DNA of 64,000 nt, from contig CP090854.1 in the NCBI GenBank assembly GCA_041879425.1, positions 1,488,001-1,552,000 of the forward strand, given 5' to 3'. The translations under genes were made by a program, and so were the position numbers. The notes beneath the pieces are model-generated. The model worked only from the letters and a program-made list of their open reading frames with translations. It did no database searches and was not told the origin of the DNA. This DNA is from Vibrio pomeroyi. GTDB lineage: Bacteria > Pseudomonadota > Gammaproteobacteria > Enterobacterales > Vibrionaceae. This document shows positions 43,790 to 51,422 of the stretch, piece after piece (the first letter of the stretch is position 1; the number at the start of each line of letters is the position of its first letter).

Positions 43790-45024
43790 GGCAAGACTTT
43801 ACTGTTAACTCTTTACTAAGAGTTACGACTAAAAATGAAATCATAAAGTTTGATCTTGGACGTGATAAAGATGAGTATAAAGAAAATTTGGAACAATACT
43901 CAAGTTCAATAAACAGTTCTTCGTTTAAAATTGAAAACGTTAAAATAACAAAGATCAATTCAAAACCTGTTTTTTATACTGACTTACCTGAAGAACATTA
44001 CTGTATTAAAAAAATCTCTTCTGATATGAAGAGGTTATATAAAATTAGAACTATAAATCGTGATGATATATCGGAACAAGTATTGAGGATTCTTGAAACT
44101 TCGTCTGATTATGGAATAATTCGAGTTGATATTAAATCTTTCTATGAATCAATAAGTTATGAGAGCATTCTTGGTAAATTGAAAGCAGATAAGTTGCTAG
44201 CATCGAAATCCTTAGGTTTTTTAAATGACTTATTAGCGTTGAAATCTCAGGGGTTACCAAGAGGGTTGTCTGTTAGCCCTATATTATCTGAGATATTCAT
44301 GAGAAATATAGATTTCAAAATAAGAGAAATACCTGGGGTTTATTATTACTCGCGCTATGTTGATGATATATTTATTTTTACAAGTAAGGAGTATTCTTTA
44401 GTCGAAGAGAAGTTGACAAGTTTACTACGAGAATATGACTTAAAAACAAATAATAAAACATTCGTTCATAATATACCTAGAGTTTGCATATCATCAAAAT
44501 TTGAAGTTAGCTTCGATTATCTTGGTTATAAATATATCGTTACATCTAATATGTATGATAAAAAACGTGTTGTTAGCGTGGTTTTATCTGATGATAAAGT
44601 GAGAAAAATAAAAACCAGAATAGTTCACTCTCTAATAGATAGGGCTATGACAAAAAACTCCACGACTTATCATAAAGACCTCCTTGAGAAAAGGCTTGAT
44701 GTTCTCTCTGGTAATTATCCTATCTCGAGTAGTAAAGGAAGAACTGGGGAACTAAAAGGAGGTATATTTTATAGTAACAGATTGGTAAATAAATCAGGCG
44801 TTTTTGAAGAATTTAATGATTTTCTAAGACGATCATTGTATAGCAAGAAGAATAATTTCTTTGGAAGGGCTATGAGGAATATCCCCTCTTCGGAAAAATT
44901 GAACTTGAGAAATGTTTGTTTTAAAGATGGATTTGTAAATAAAAAATACATTTCTCTTACAGATAAAGAAATGAGCACTATCAAGCGGTGCTGGGAAAAC
45001 AAAAATCATAAGAAAAAAGTATGA
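43783..45024 (+). CDS. drt3a: Antiviral reverse transcriptase Drt3a-like
   Basis: This 413-residue reverse transcriptase is of the unknown-group (UG) defence type. RT motifs are in order: motif A VDIKSFYESI with Asp116, motif B QGLPRGLSVSPILSEIF, motif C YVDD at 192-195, and motif D/E FDYLGYKYIV. All catalytic acidic residues are present. No maturase, integrase or endonuclease domain follows, which sets it apart from group II intron RTs. It sits directly before a second, larger RT (4-base overlap, ATGA), the signature of DRT type 3 (UG3 plus UG8). In that system, as I recall from recent work, Drt3a copies an ACACAC template in a small RNA into GT-repeat DNA. Confidence 0.82.
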   Translation: MLRQDFTVNSLLRVTTKNEIIKFDLGRDKDEYKENLEQYSSSINSSSFKIENVKITKINSKPVFYTDLPEEHYCIKKISSDMKRLYKIRTINRDDISEQVLRILETSSDYGIIRVDIKSFYESISYESILGKLKADKLLASKSLGFLNDLLALKSQGLPRGLSVSPILSEIFMRNIDFKIREIPGVYYYSRYVDDIFIFTSKEYSLVEEKLTSLLREYDLKTNNKTFVHNIPRVCISSKFEVSFDYLGYKYIVTSNMYDKKRVVSVVLSDDKVRKIKTRIVHSLIDRAMTKNSTTYHKDLLEKRLDVLSGNYPISSSKGRTGELKGGIFYSNRLVNKSGVFEEFNDFLRRSLYSKKNNFFGRAMRNIPSSEKLNLRNVCFKDGFVNKKYISLTDKEMSTIKRCWENKNHKKKV

Positions 45025-47000
45025 CTAAGAAGAAGATTCCACTAGAAAAAAGAGATTTTTCCAGAGCAATATTGACTGATTCTCTACCTTATGAAGTTCC
45101 TTTCATTTTAACTAATGAAGGGTTCTATAAAACAGTGAAGGAAAAATCACTAATAGAGAGTAATCGTTTTCTTAAAGGGATATTGCACAATGAAAGTGAT
45201 GTTGGCACGAATCCATTAGTTTATAAAATCACAAAAGATAGCGAGTCGGAAAGAAGTTTATTTCTGGTTCATCCAAGTACGCAGATAAAAGTCTCTAGAT
45301 TATACAAAGATTATAATCAACTAATTACTCACCTATGTACAAGAAGTACATTTTCTTTAAGATACCCTTCAAAAATAGCACATGCATACTATAGTAAAGA
45401 AAAAAAAGATGATGCGGTTCCTGAAGAAAAATTTAAAGATGAAGGTGTTGGTATCGATGGCGACAAGGAACCAGTATATGCTAGTACATTCTTTGAATAC
45501 AAAGACGTAAGTTTTTTATATAAATTTTATGACTCTTATCAATTTCATCGTATAGAAAAGAAATTTGATAAGCTATTTAAGTTTGATATAGCAAAGTGTT
45601 TTTCATCTATTTCAACTTTCCAACTTTCTAAATCCATTAGGGACATTGAAAGTTTTAATAAATCAAGAAATCACCACAGTTTCGAATCTGTGTTTGAAGG
45701 TTTGATGAATACGTCAAATCTTGGAAACTCACATGGAATAGTTGTAGGCCCTGAATTTTCTCGTATATTTTCCGAAATATTACTTCAATCAATAGATGTA
45801 GAGATAAAAAGCAAATTAGCATTCAATAGCAACTTAGAAGAAAAGTTAATTGAAAATAGCGATTATGTTATTAAGAGATATGTTGACGATTATTTCCTTT
45901 TTTATAATGATGAAAAGGTAAGAAAAAAAGTTTATGACACCGTTATTTGTGAACTTGAAAAATATAAACTTTATTGCAATGAGTCAAAAAACAAGAAGTT
46001 TAATGTTCCATTTATTACAGGCGTTACAATAGCAAAACAGCAATATAATAAATTAATTAGCGACCTTTTCTCAAAATTTGATTACCTAGATAGTGAGTCA
46101 AAGGTAAAAGGTATATCTTTACCTATGAATAGATATTACCAAATAGCTAACCAAATAATTACAGATATTAAATGCATTGTTTACAACAATGATATATCTT
46201 ACTCTAGTATTACAGGGTATTACTTCACATTGGCAAGAATTAAGGTTTCAGAAATAGATGAGCACATTTCTGATTTCAAAGATTCCAAAGAGCAATGTGA
46301 CAAAATTACAAATTTTCTACTGATTATCATAGAGTTGTCATTCTTTGTTCATTCAATGGATTTTAGGGTGAGAAGTACTTATCTCATATCTCAAATTATC
46401 ATAATCATTAATAGGATTTCATTAAGCTTAGGGGGTTCTAATTCTGAGCTAATAAAGAAAAAAATTTATGATGAATCTTATTTAGCTATTAAGTCCTCAA
46501 TTAAGAAGCAAACATTAAAAGATATAGAATGTTTGAATTTATTAATCGCTATCCGAGATATAGATATTGAATATCAGCTTGAAAAAGATGTAGTTGAAGA
46601 AATTATTAGGTTAAATGAGCCGAGTAATACTAACTATTTTAGTTTGATGACATGTTTATTTTATGTACAAAACAAGAAAGAATATCTATCTACGCGAAAG
46701 AAAGTTTTTAAATGTATAATTGATAAACTTAGTAACGACTATTTTACAGTTATAAATGACTCTGAGCTTGCACATATATTCCTTGATTCGCTGAGATGTC
46801 CATTTCTTACAGATAACATGAAACTACTGATAGCTAAGGAAGCCCTGAGTTGTTTCAACGATGTTTCAGAAGAAGAGATTGTTGAAATTGTAAGCATTAT
46901 TTCATCAAGAAACTGGTTTATTGATTGGGATAAGTCGACATCTGAATCAATAGAAAGGCTTTTGATGAAAAAGGAATTGAAATCTCCTTACGGACATTGA
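45021..47000 (+). CDS. drt3b: Antiviral reverse transcriptase Drt3b-like
   Basis: This 659-residue reverse transcriptase is the second of the pair. The RT domain lies at about 60-330, with motif A FKFDIAKCFSSIS (Asp189), motif B NSHGIVVGPEFSRIFSEIL and motif C YVDD (287-290). About 330 C-terminal residues are helical and carry no recognised domain. The catalytic residues are intact, so it should polymerise. The motif B serine-glycine pattern differs from the neighbour's, showing these are distinct families and not a recent duplication. Recent reports, as I recall, describe Drt3b making the complementary AC-repeat strand without a nucleic-acid template. The gene is AT-rich and ends 11 bases before the hairpin RNA. 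Confidence 0.82.
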   Translation: MTKKKIPLEKRDFSRAILTDSLPYEVPFILTNEGFYKTVKEKSLIESNRFLKGILHNESDVGTNPLVYKITKDSESERSLFLVHPSTQIKVSRLYKDYNQLITHLCTRSTFSLRYPSKIAHAYYSKEKKDDAVPEEKFKDEGVGIDGDKEPVYASTFFEYKDVSFLYKFYDSYQFHRIEKKFDKLFKFDIAKCFSSISTFQLSKSIRDIESFNKSRNHHSFESVFEGLMNTSNLGNSHGIVVGPEFSRIFSEILLQSIDVEIKSKLAFNSNLEEKLIENSDYVIKRYVDDYFLFYNDEKVRKKVYDTVICELEKYKLYCNESKNKKFNVPFITGVTIAKQQYNKLISDLFSKFDYLDSESKVKGISLPMNRYYQIANQIITDIKCIVYNNDISYSSITGYYFTLARIKVSEIDEHISDFKDSKEQCDKITNFLLIIIELSFFVHSMDFRVRSTYLISQIIIIINRISLSLGGSNSELIKKKIYDESYLAIKSSIKKQTLKDIECLNLLIAIRDIDIEYQLEKDVVEEIIRLNEPSNTNYFSLMTCLFYVQNKKEYLSTRKKVFKCIIDKLSNDYFTVINDSELAHIFLDSLRCPFLTDNMKLLIAKEALSCFNDVSEEEIVEIVSIISSRNWFIDWDKSTSESIERLLMKKELKSPYGH

Positions 47001-47011
47001 TACAATCACTA

Positions 47012-47078
47012 TGCGCGCATTGCAATACCTCTGATTTATTCAGTTGATTTCACACACGAAATAACAACAATGCGCGCA
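47012..47078 (+). ncRNA. Candidate DRT3 template RNA (hairpin with ACACAC loop)
   Basis: A perfect 11-bp stem, TGCGCGCATTG (47012-47022) with CAATGCGCGCA (47068-47078), closes a 45-base loop. Inside the loop is a small hairpin, CTGA-TTTAT-TCAG (47031-47043), followed by CACACAC at 47051-47057. The GC-rich stem stands out in a very AT-rich setting. Position (right after drt3b), size and the ACACAC tract fit the non-coding RNA expected for DRT type 3. The true transcript probably extends beyond the stem on both sides. This is inference from structure and neighbours; no expression evidence is available. Confidence 0.7.
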
Positions 47079-47219
47079 CTAACTTTTCCCTTTCCATAAG
47101 TTATTACAATATCTGAATTAACCATTTGGGTATCATATCTTTTAGGTGATTTTTCCTTAATATAAATAGTAATTACTCATCTGATATATCAGTTTTAGAT
47201 TCTATTATAAATCTAACCC

Positions 47220-47248
47220 TTGACCCGTCTAAAGCTTCACACTTTATA
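47220..47248 (+). promoter_or_regulatory. Sigma-70-type promoter before hydrolase
   Basis: TTGACC (47220-47225) and TTTATA (47243-47248) are separated by 17 bases, about 60 bases before the hydrolase ATG. This is the clearest promoter in the 310-base spacer after drt3b. Confidence 0.6.
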
Positions 47249-47310
47249 GTGACTATATTGATTGAGAGGGGCGCTTTCTGTGTTCCCTCTAAAGTAAGTA
47301 GAGAGACACT

Positions 47311-48183
47311 ATGAAACGTTTAATTTTAAACATCACACTCTTGGTATTCATGGCGCTTGGTAGTATGAATGCCATGGCTCATGATTCAACGGTTAAGTAC
47401 GGTATTGCGATATCTCACGATGGTGAGCAAATTGCGTATGGCAAAAGTGGAAGCGGGAATACGGCACTTATCTTCATTCACGGCTGGAGTCTAGACAGTA
47501 GGCTTTGGAAAAACCAAGTGAGTGAGTTTTCAAAGCAGTATCAAGTGATCACCATGGACTTAGCAGGGCACGGTAACTCATCCTTCAACCGTGAAGAGTA
47601 CACCATGGTAGCGTTCGCTGAAGACATCAAAGCTATCATCGAGAAAGAACAACTCGAATCTGTCATTTTAGTCGGGCATTCCATGGCTGGTGGCGTAATT
47701 GCAGAAGCCGCTAAACTGATGCCGAAAAGAGCGAAGGGCATTATTGGTGTCGATACATCGCAAAACGTCGCACTAGCGGTTTCACAAAGCGACCTAGATG
47801 CAATGACCAAACCTTTTGAAACAGACTTCCAAGCGGGCATTACTATGTTCGTGAAAGACTCGCTACCAAAAGATGTAGATGCGGATTTACTTTACTGGGT
47901 AACGCAAGACATGGCATCAGCACCGCCAGCTATCGCAATAAACCAGTTCCACCATTATCTAGGCCAATACGTGACAGGCGAAGCACACCGCGTGTATGAG
48001 AACGTGAATGTGCCAGTGATATTGGTTAATGCTCGCCTATGGCCAACGGATTCCGAAGCGAACAAGAAACACATCAAGGATTACAGCATTTACTACATTG
48101 AAGACTCAGGCCACTTCCCGATGCTAGAGCAACCACAGCAGTTCAACACAACCTTGATGAAAGCGGTGAAATCAGTGAAGTAG
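47311..48183 (+). CDS. Exported alpha/beta hydrolase
   Basis: This 290-residue hydrolase has a signal peptide (cleavage after NAMA, residue 23). The alpha/beta-hydrolase fold shows an oxyanion HGWS motif (FIHGWSLDSRLW), the nucleophile elbow GHSMAGG with Ser124 and the catalytic His in DSGHFPMLEQP. The substrate is unknown; relatives are esterases or haloperoxidase-like enzymes. The 3' end matters for the window's structure: diverged partial copies of its last 40-115 bases recur at four later places, often with the same terminator. It lies immediately after the defence island. Confidence 0.88.
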   Translation: MKRLILNITLLVFMALGSMNAMAHDSTVKYGIAISHDGEQIAYGKSGSGNTALIFIHGWSLDSRLWKNQVSEFSKQYQVITMDLAGHGNSSFNREEYTMVAFAEDIKAIIEKEQLESVILVGHSMAGGVIAEAAKLMPKRAKGIIGVDTSQNVALAVSQSDLDAMTKPFETDFQAGITMFVKDSLPKDVDADLLYWVTQDMASAPPAIAINQFHHYLGQYVTGEAHRVYENVNVPVILVNARLWPTDSEANKKHIKDYSIYYIEDSGHFPMLEQPQQFNTTLMKAVKSVK

Positions 48184-48212
48184 GGCGGTTGGAATCATCT
48201 ATAGATAAAACG

Positions 48213-48240
48213 AAGGCCTCGCGTGTGCGAGGCCTTTTTG
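48213..48240 (+). terminator. Hydrolase terminator, GGCCTCGC family
   Basis: The stem AAGGCCTCGC/GCGAGGCCTT with loop GTGT and a T-run is led by ATAGATAAAA. It is a member of the dispersed terminator family. Confidence 0.92.
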
Positions 48241-48320
48241 TGTTCTGAGAGGTTAACTTAGATAAGTTTAGTTGAACCCCTTTGGGAAAATGAGGAGCAC
48301 ATAGTTGAGTAGGTTTTAGT

Positions 48321-49220
48321 TTAATTTATTTGTGAAACCTTGAAGTTGAACTCGTAATTATGCGTCTCTAAATATTTTTCAAAGCGCTCACGCTCAATTT
48401 CGCTAAGTTGGTCAGCGCAAAGCTCTTCTCCACTTTGAATACCTAAACTCTTCAGTAAAGAAACATTTAGTTTGGGTGATAACTTGGATATGTACTTTGA
48501 GCCTTTTTTAATGAAGGTCAATAAGTGAGCGTCAAAAAGTTTATCGATATGAGCACAAAGCAGTATGCCATTTGCGCCATCAAGTCTCTGCTCATCACTT
48601 TCACATTTGGACCAAGGGACTATGTGAGATGCAATTAAAATCTCGCGTACACTTGTAAGCGTTAGCGCACAGCACTCACCATTCCCCCATGAGTTGATAA
48701 CGTTTTGTCTAAATTTCCCCTGCCCAATACGTGAGAGAACTAAACTTTCACGTTCTGTCTTATTGGTAGTAGTACCGAATATTACGTCGACGTCTTGCGC
48801 TACGTTGGGTAAGGGCATTTTTGAATACTTTGCGTTATGGTTTCCGAGCGCATAGTACTCGTTGCCAATGACCTCAAGGGACATCTCAGAGACTTCTTTT
48901 ATGTATTCTTTTATCTTGGCGCTGCCTGTGTCTGTATAACCATCGTTATCTTCATCCCAGATTATTGGAAATGTTCTTAATGAATATCCTTCGTTTTCCA
49001 CCAGCTTGATGTACTCAAGAGCTTCGCCAAACGCATTAACCCTACGCCCGTCGTTGTTAAACTCCCAGTCCATAGAAAAAATCAACGATCTTTCTCGGTT
49101 TGTATTGACGTCCCACGCACCAAAATAAACTTCTTTTTTTTCGTGATTAACAAAAGCCCACCCATACCGCGCATTTCGGTTTGTTGCACCGTAGGATTCC
49201 ATAAATTTTTTGCGTGACAT
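48321..49220 (-). CDS. HNH endonuclease
   Basis: The 299 residues have an unrecognised N-terminal region (about 1-150) and a C-terminal HNH_2-type nuclease domain (about 165-260). The landmarks are LIASHIVPWSKC, DGANGILLCAHIDKLFD, and a leading Cys pair in NGECCALT. Proteins of this plan are often stand-alone restriction-like enzymes. It is inserted, on the opposite strand, between the hydrolase gene and a truncated second copy of the hydrolase 3' end. The placement looks like an accessory cassette, and a defence role is plausible, but no methylase is beside it. Confidence 0.82.
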   Translation of the reverse strand: MSRKKFMESYGATNRNARYGWAFVNHEKKEVYFGAWDVNTNRERSLIFSMDWEFNNDGRRVNAFGEALEYIKLVENEGYSLRTFPIIWDEDNDGYTDTGSAKIKEYIKEVSEMSLEVIGNEYYALGNHNAKYSKMPLPNVAQDVDVIFGTTTNKTERESLVLSRIGQGKFRQNVINSWGNGECCALTLTSVREILIASHIVPWSKCESDEQRLDGANGILLCAHIDKLFDAHLLTFIKKGSKYISKLSPKLNVSLLKSLGIQSGEELCADQLSEIERERFEKYLETHNYEFNFKVSQIN

Positions 49221-49323
49221 TCTTTGCCTTACTTCTTAATTAGCGTTTCTGCATTTTAACTTAGGAGTTGTTTATAATCCTGAACAGCCGTCAAATCAGG
49301 ATGAGATTGTTCGATATAAAAAT
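49221..49323. other. Spacer upstream of HNH gene
   Basis: This short spacer should hold the HNH promoter. Homology to the hydrolase tail begins at 49324. Confidence 0.4.
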
Positions 49324-49437
49324 ACATCAAGGATTACAGCATTTACTACATTGAGGGTTCAGGCCACTTCCCAAAGCTAGAGCAACCAAAACAGTTCAAC
49401 ACAGCGTTGATGAAAGCGGTGCAGTCAGTGAAGTAGG
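49324..49437 (+). pseudogene. Truncated copy of hydrolase 3' end (copy B)
   Basis: About 114 bases match the last 38 codons of the hydrolase at 47311, still in frame, from DYSIYYIE to the stop. The residues differ at several places (EGSGHFPKLEQP versus EDSGHFPMLEQP). This is therefore an allele-like diverged copy and not a fresh duplication. The 5' part of the gene is missing. A terminator remnant of the same family follows. Confidence 0.9.
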
Positions 49438-49485
49438 GCGTTGTAGTGGCTAAAATATGGATGTAATCATTCGATAGATAAAACC

Positions 49486-49512
49486 AAGGCCTCGCGATTG
49501 CGGGGCTTTTTG
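49486..49512 (+). terminator. Decayed GGCCTCGC-family terminator
   Basis: AAGGCCTCGC-GATT-GCGGGGCTTTTT has lost one stem pair relative to the other copies but keeps the GATAGATAAAAC lead-in and the T-run. Confidence 0.75.
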
Positions 49513-49647
49513 TTAGTTGGAGATTTAGCTAGATACATTCATTTCAATTTGCGACTAATGATCGCATCGTTCACTCGTTTATGGTCCTTAAACGACAGCC
49601 TCATAGTTATATAAATGCTCTATCAACCACCCCTAGATATGTAATCA

Positions 49648-49689
49648 GCACCACTATTATTGGTAAGGGCTGACCGAATCTAGTGGTGC
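49648..49689 (+). repeat. Structured leader upstream of second hydrolase
   Basis: GCACCACTA (49648-49656) and TAGTGGTGC (49681-49689) form a perfect 9-bp stem. A second pairing, TTGGT with ACCGA, is possible within the loop. It ends 45 bases before the hydrolase start and may be an RNA leader or an operator. The rest of the 49513-49734 spacer shows nothing I can name. Confidence 0.55.
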
Positions 49690-49734
49690 TTTCTACTGAC
49701 AATCACTTTAACTATGTGTTTAGGACGTTCTGCT

Positions 49735-50661
49735 ATGGCTAAGAAAATAATATTCATTCATGGTCGCGCTCAAAAGCCCGATAAAGCTCCCCTTCAAGCA
49801 CTCTGGTACGAGGCTATAGAACATGGCTTGCAGCGAGATTGTGGAGACTCAAGTTCGTTACAAGCTTTTAAAGATGTCGATAAACGGTTTGTCTATTACG
49901 GTGAACTATCAAACACATTGTTAGACAAACCAACGGAAGACCCTGTAAGTCGACAGCAAGCGCTGTCTGAACTCAAAAAGTACAAGACAAACCAGTTCAA
50001 TAAAACAACGTATAACAAGGTATCTAAAATTGGTTTTCTAAAAGAGGCGCTAGCAGATACTTTTTCATCGCTCTTTGGAACGCTAGGTGTGGCTGAGACA
50101 CTCATCACGAAGGTCGCACCGGATATGGCGCACTATTGGAATGAAGATACTTATTTTGGCAGCGATGTCAGGCATAGGTTAATGGTTGAACTGAAGGAAG
50201 CGCTCGATAATCAGGATGACGTGATGATTGTATCGCACAGTCTCGGGTCGATGATCAGTTATGACGTGTTGTGGAAGTTGTCTCATTACGGAGAGTATAG
50301 ACACGACTTTGGCGCAGACAAGAAGGTCAACTTATTGCTGACGCTCGGGTCACCGTTAGGAGATGAAAACGTAAAAGATAGGCTAAAGGGGAGCCGCTTG
50401 AAAGATGAGAAGAAGTACCCTTTAAACATTCAGCAATGGATAAACATATCGGCAGAAGATGATTTTATCTCTCATGACAGCAAAATTAGAAATGACTTTA
50501 AGAATATGCTCAAACTGGATCTGATACCCGGTGGAATGAAAGATATCCACCCGATTTATAACCTCAATATTCGCAACGGAAAAAGCAATCCGCACGCTTC
50601 CATCGGTTATCTCATTAACCCTAAATTCATCAAAGTATTGGATGAATGGCTCTCGAGTTGA
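49735..50661 (+). CDS. Cytoplasmic alpha/beta hydrolase, lipase-like
   Basis: This 308-residue protein has no signal peptide. The start MAKKIIFIHGRAQ carries the first strand and oxyanion loop of an alpha/beta hydrolase, and the nucleophile elbow is VSHSLGSMISYDVL. A late Asp lies in NISAEDDFISH, and a His in NPHASIGYL near the C-terminus completes a plausible triad. The ATG at 49735 follows AGGA by 9 bases. The gene is a single cassette between two hydrolase-tail remnants. The substrate is unknown. It is not related in detail to the exported hydrolase at 47311. Confidence 0.82.
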   Translation: MAKKIIFIHGRAQKPDKAPLQALWYEAIEHGLQRDCGDSSSLQAFKDVDKRFVYYGELSNTLLDKPTEDPVSRQQALSELKKYKTNQFNKTTYNKVSKIGFLKEALADTFSSLFGTLGVAETLITKVAPDMAHYWNEDTYFGSDVRHRLMVELKEALDNQDDVMIVSHSLGSMISYDVLWKLSHYGEYRHDFGADKKVNLLLTLGSPLGDENVKDRLKGSRLKDEKKYPLNIQQWINISAEDDFISHDSKIRNDFKNMLKLDLIPGGMKDIHPIYNLNIRNGKSNPHASIGYLINPKFIKVLDEWLSS

Positions 50662-50716
50662 TTTGGTTTACCATCGTAAATTGCTCACTGCTCGTTCGTG
50701 TAAACTTAGATAAAAC

Positions 50717-50740
50717 AAGGCCTCGCGTGTGCGAGGCCTT
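50717..50740 (-). terminator. GGCCTCGC-family hairpin serving the minus strand
   Basis: AAGGCCTCGC/GCGAGGCCTT with loop GTGT. The plus-strand side lacks a T-run, but on the minus strand it is followed by GTTTTATC. It thus can terminate the GST gene that reads leftward. Confidence 0.8.
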
Positions 50741-50741
50741 G

Positions 50742-50780
50742 CTAGAACCGTTCAATACAACGTTGATGAATGTGGTTAAG
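50742..50780 (+). pseudogene. Hydrolase 3'-end remnant (copy C)
   Basis: Thirty-nine bases still translate as LEPFNTTLMNVVK, matching the hydrolase tail EQPQQFNTTLMKAVK. The copy overlaps the end of the GST gene and lies after, not before, its terminator hairpin. Confidence 0.7.
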
Positions 50781-51408
50781 CATTTTTGTATTCGCAATAG
50801 CTAAGCTTTTTTGAAAGCGACTCTAGGCTAAGTTTTGCCAATGTGTTTTTAAAAGGAGAATTATGTAAGGCAGTAGTGAGGATGTCTCGCTCTTCTGCTG
50901 AAAGCAAACTCGCGTGCCTGAATAGAACGTAATCTAATGCTATGTGCAGGTACAATGTTGAGAAGTCAGGTTGAAGCAAATCATGATTGTTATTCAACTG
51001 CCCGATAAGCGCTTTAACGCTTCTTTTAATACCTTCCTTTCCCCTAATCGTTAGCACGTTTTGTTCAGCTTCGAAACGGCTCAGTGCTGCGCACCGAAAT
51101 GCCACTTCCATCAGCGTTTTACTCAGTCCCAATAACGACATGCGTTGAGTGTCGCTAGCCTTGGTCGCTGCTAGTTTTTCAGTTGGGTAAGCTTGCATGA
51201 GAAATTCGCAGATCGTTAAGCTCTCGGTGAGTGCAACCTCATCACTGGTTTCTAGAACCGGAATGGTACTGAATGGATTGATTGTGACCAATGTGTTGGG
51301 CGTTTGCCATGGGTCGATCCATTCAAGAACTATTGGAGCATCACACAGATATGCCGTGGCTAACACTGCTCTGGAGAATGGAGAGGTGTCGTTTAAATAC
51401 AGTTTCAT
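50776..51408 (-). CDS. Glutathione S-transferase family protein
   Basis: This 210-residue cytosolic protein has an N-terminal thioredoxin-like domain (about 1-75; MKLYLNDTSPFSRAVLATAY, INPFSTIPVLE with the cis-Pro, and ALTESLTICEFL with the glutathione gamma-Glu-binding E-S pair). The helical C-terminal domain spans about 85-200. The substrate is unknown. It lies 14 bases after the MFS gene on the same strand, so the two form an operon, perhaps for detoxification and export of one compound. Confidence 0.88.
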   Translation of the reverse strand: MKLYLNDTSPFSRAVLATAYLCDAPIVLEWIDPWQTPNTLVTINPFSTIPVLETSDEVALTESLTICEFLMQAYPTEKLAATKASDTQRMSLLGLSKTLMEVAFRCAALSRFEAEQNVLTIRGKEGIKRSVKALIGQLNNNHDLLQPDFSTLYLHIALDYVLFRHASLLSAEERDILTTALHNSPFKNTLAKLSLESLSKKLSYCEYKNA

Positions 51409-51422
51409 GAGCGATTCCTTTG

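Noticed and set aside
43783..47000. The two RTs as group II intron or retron RTs
   Set aside because: There is no maturase or endonuclease domain, no intron RNA domains and no retron msr-msd layout. Tandem coupled RTs fit DRT3 better.
50742..50780. Copy C of the hydrolase tail as chance similarity
   Set aside because: I kept it as a remnant because the reading frame and residues still match, but it is short and in a different order from its terminator, so confidence is lower.
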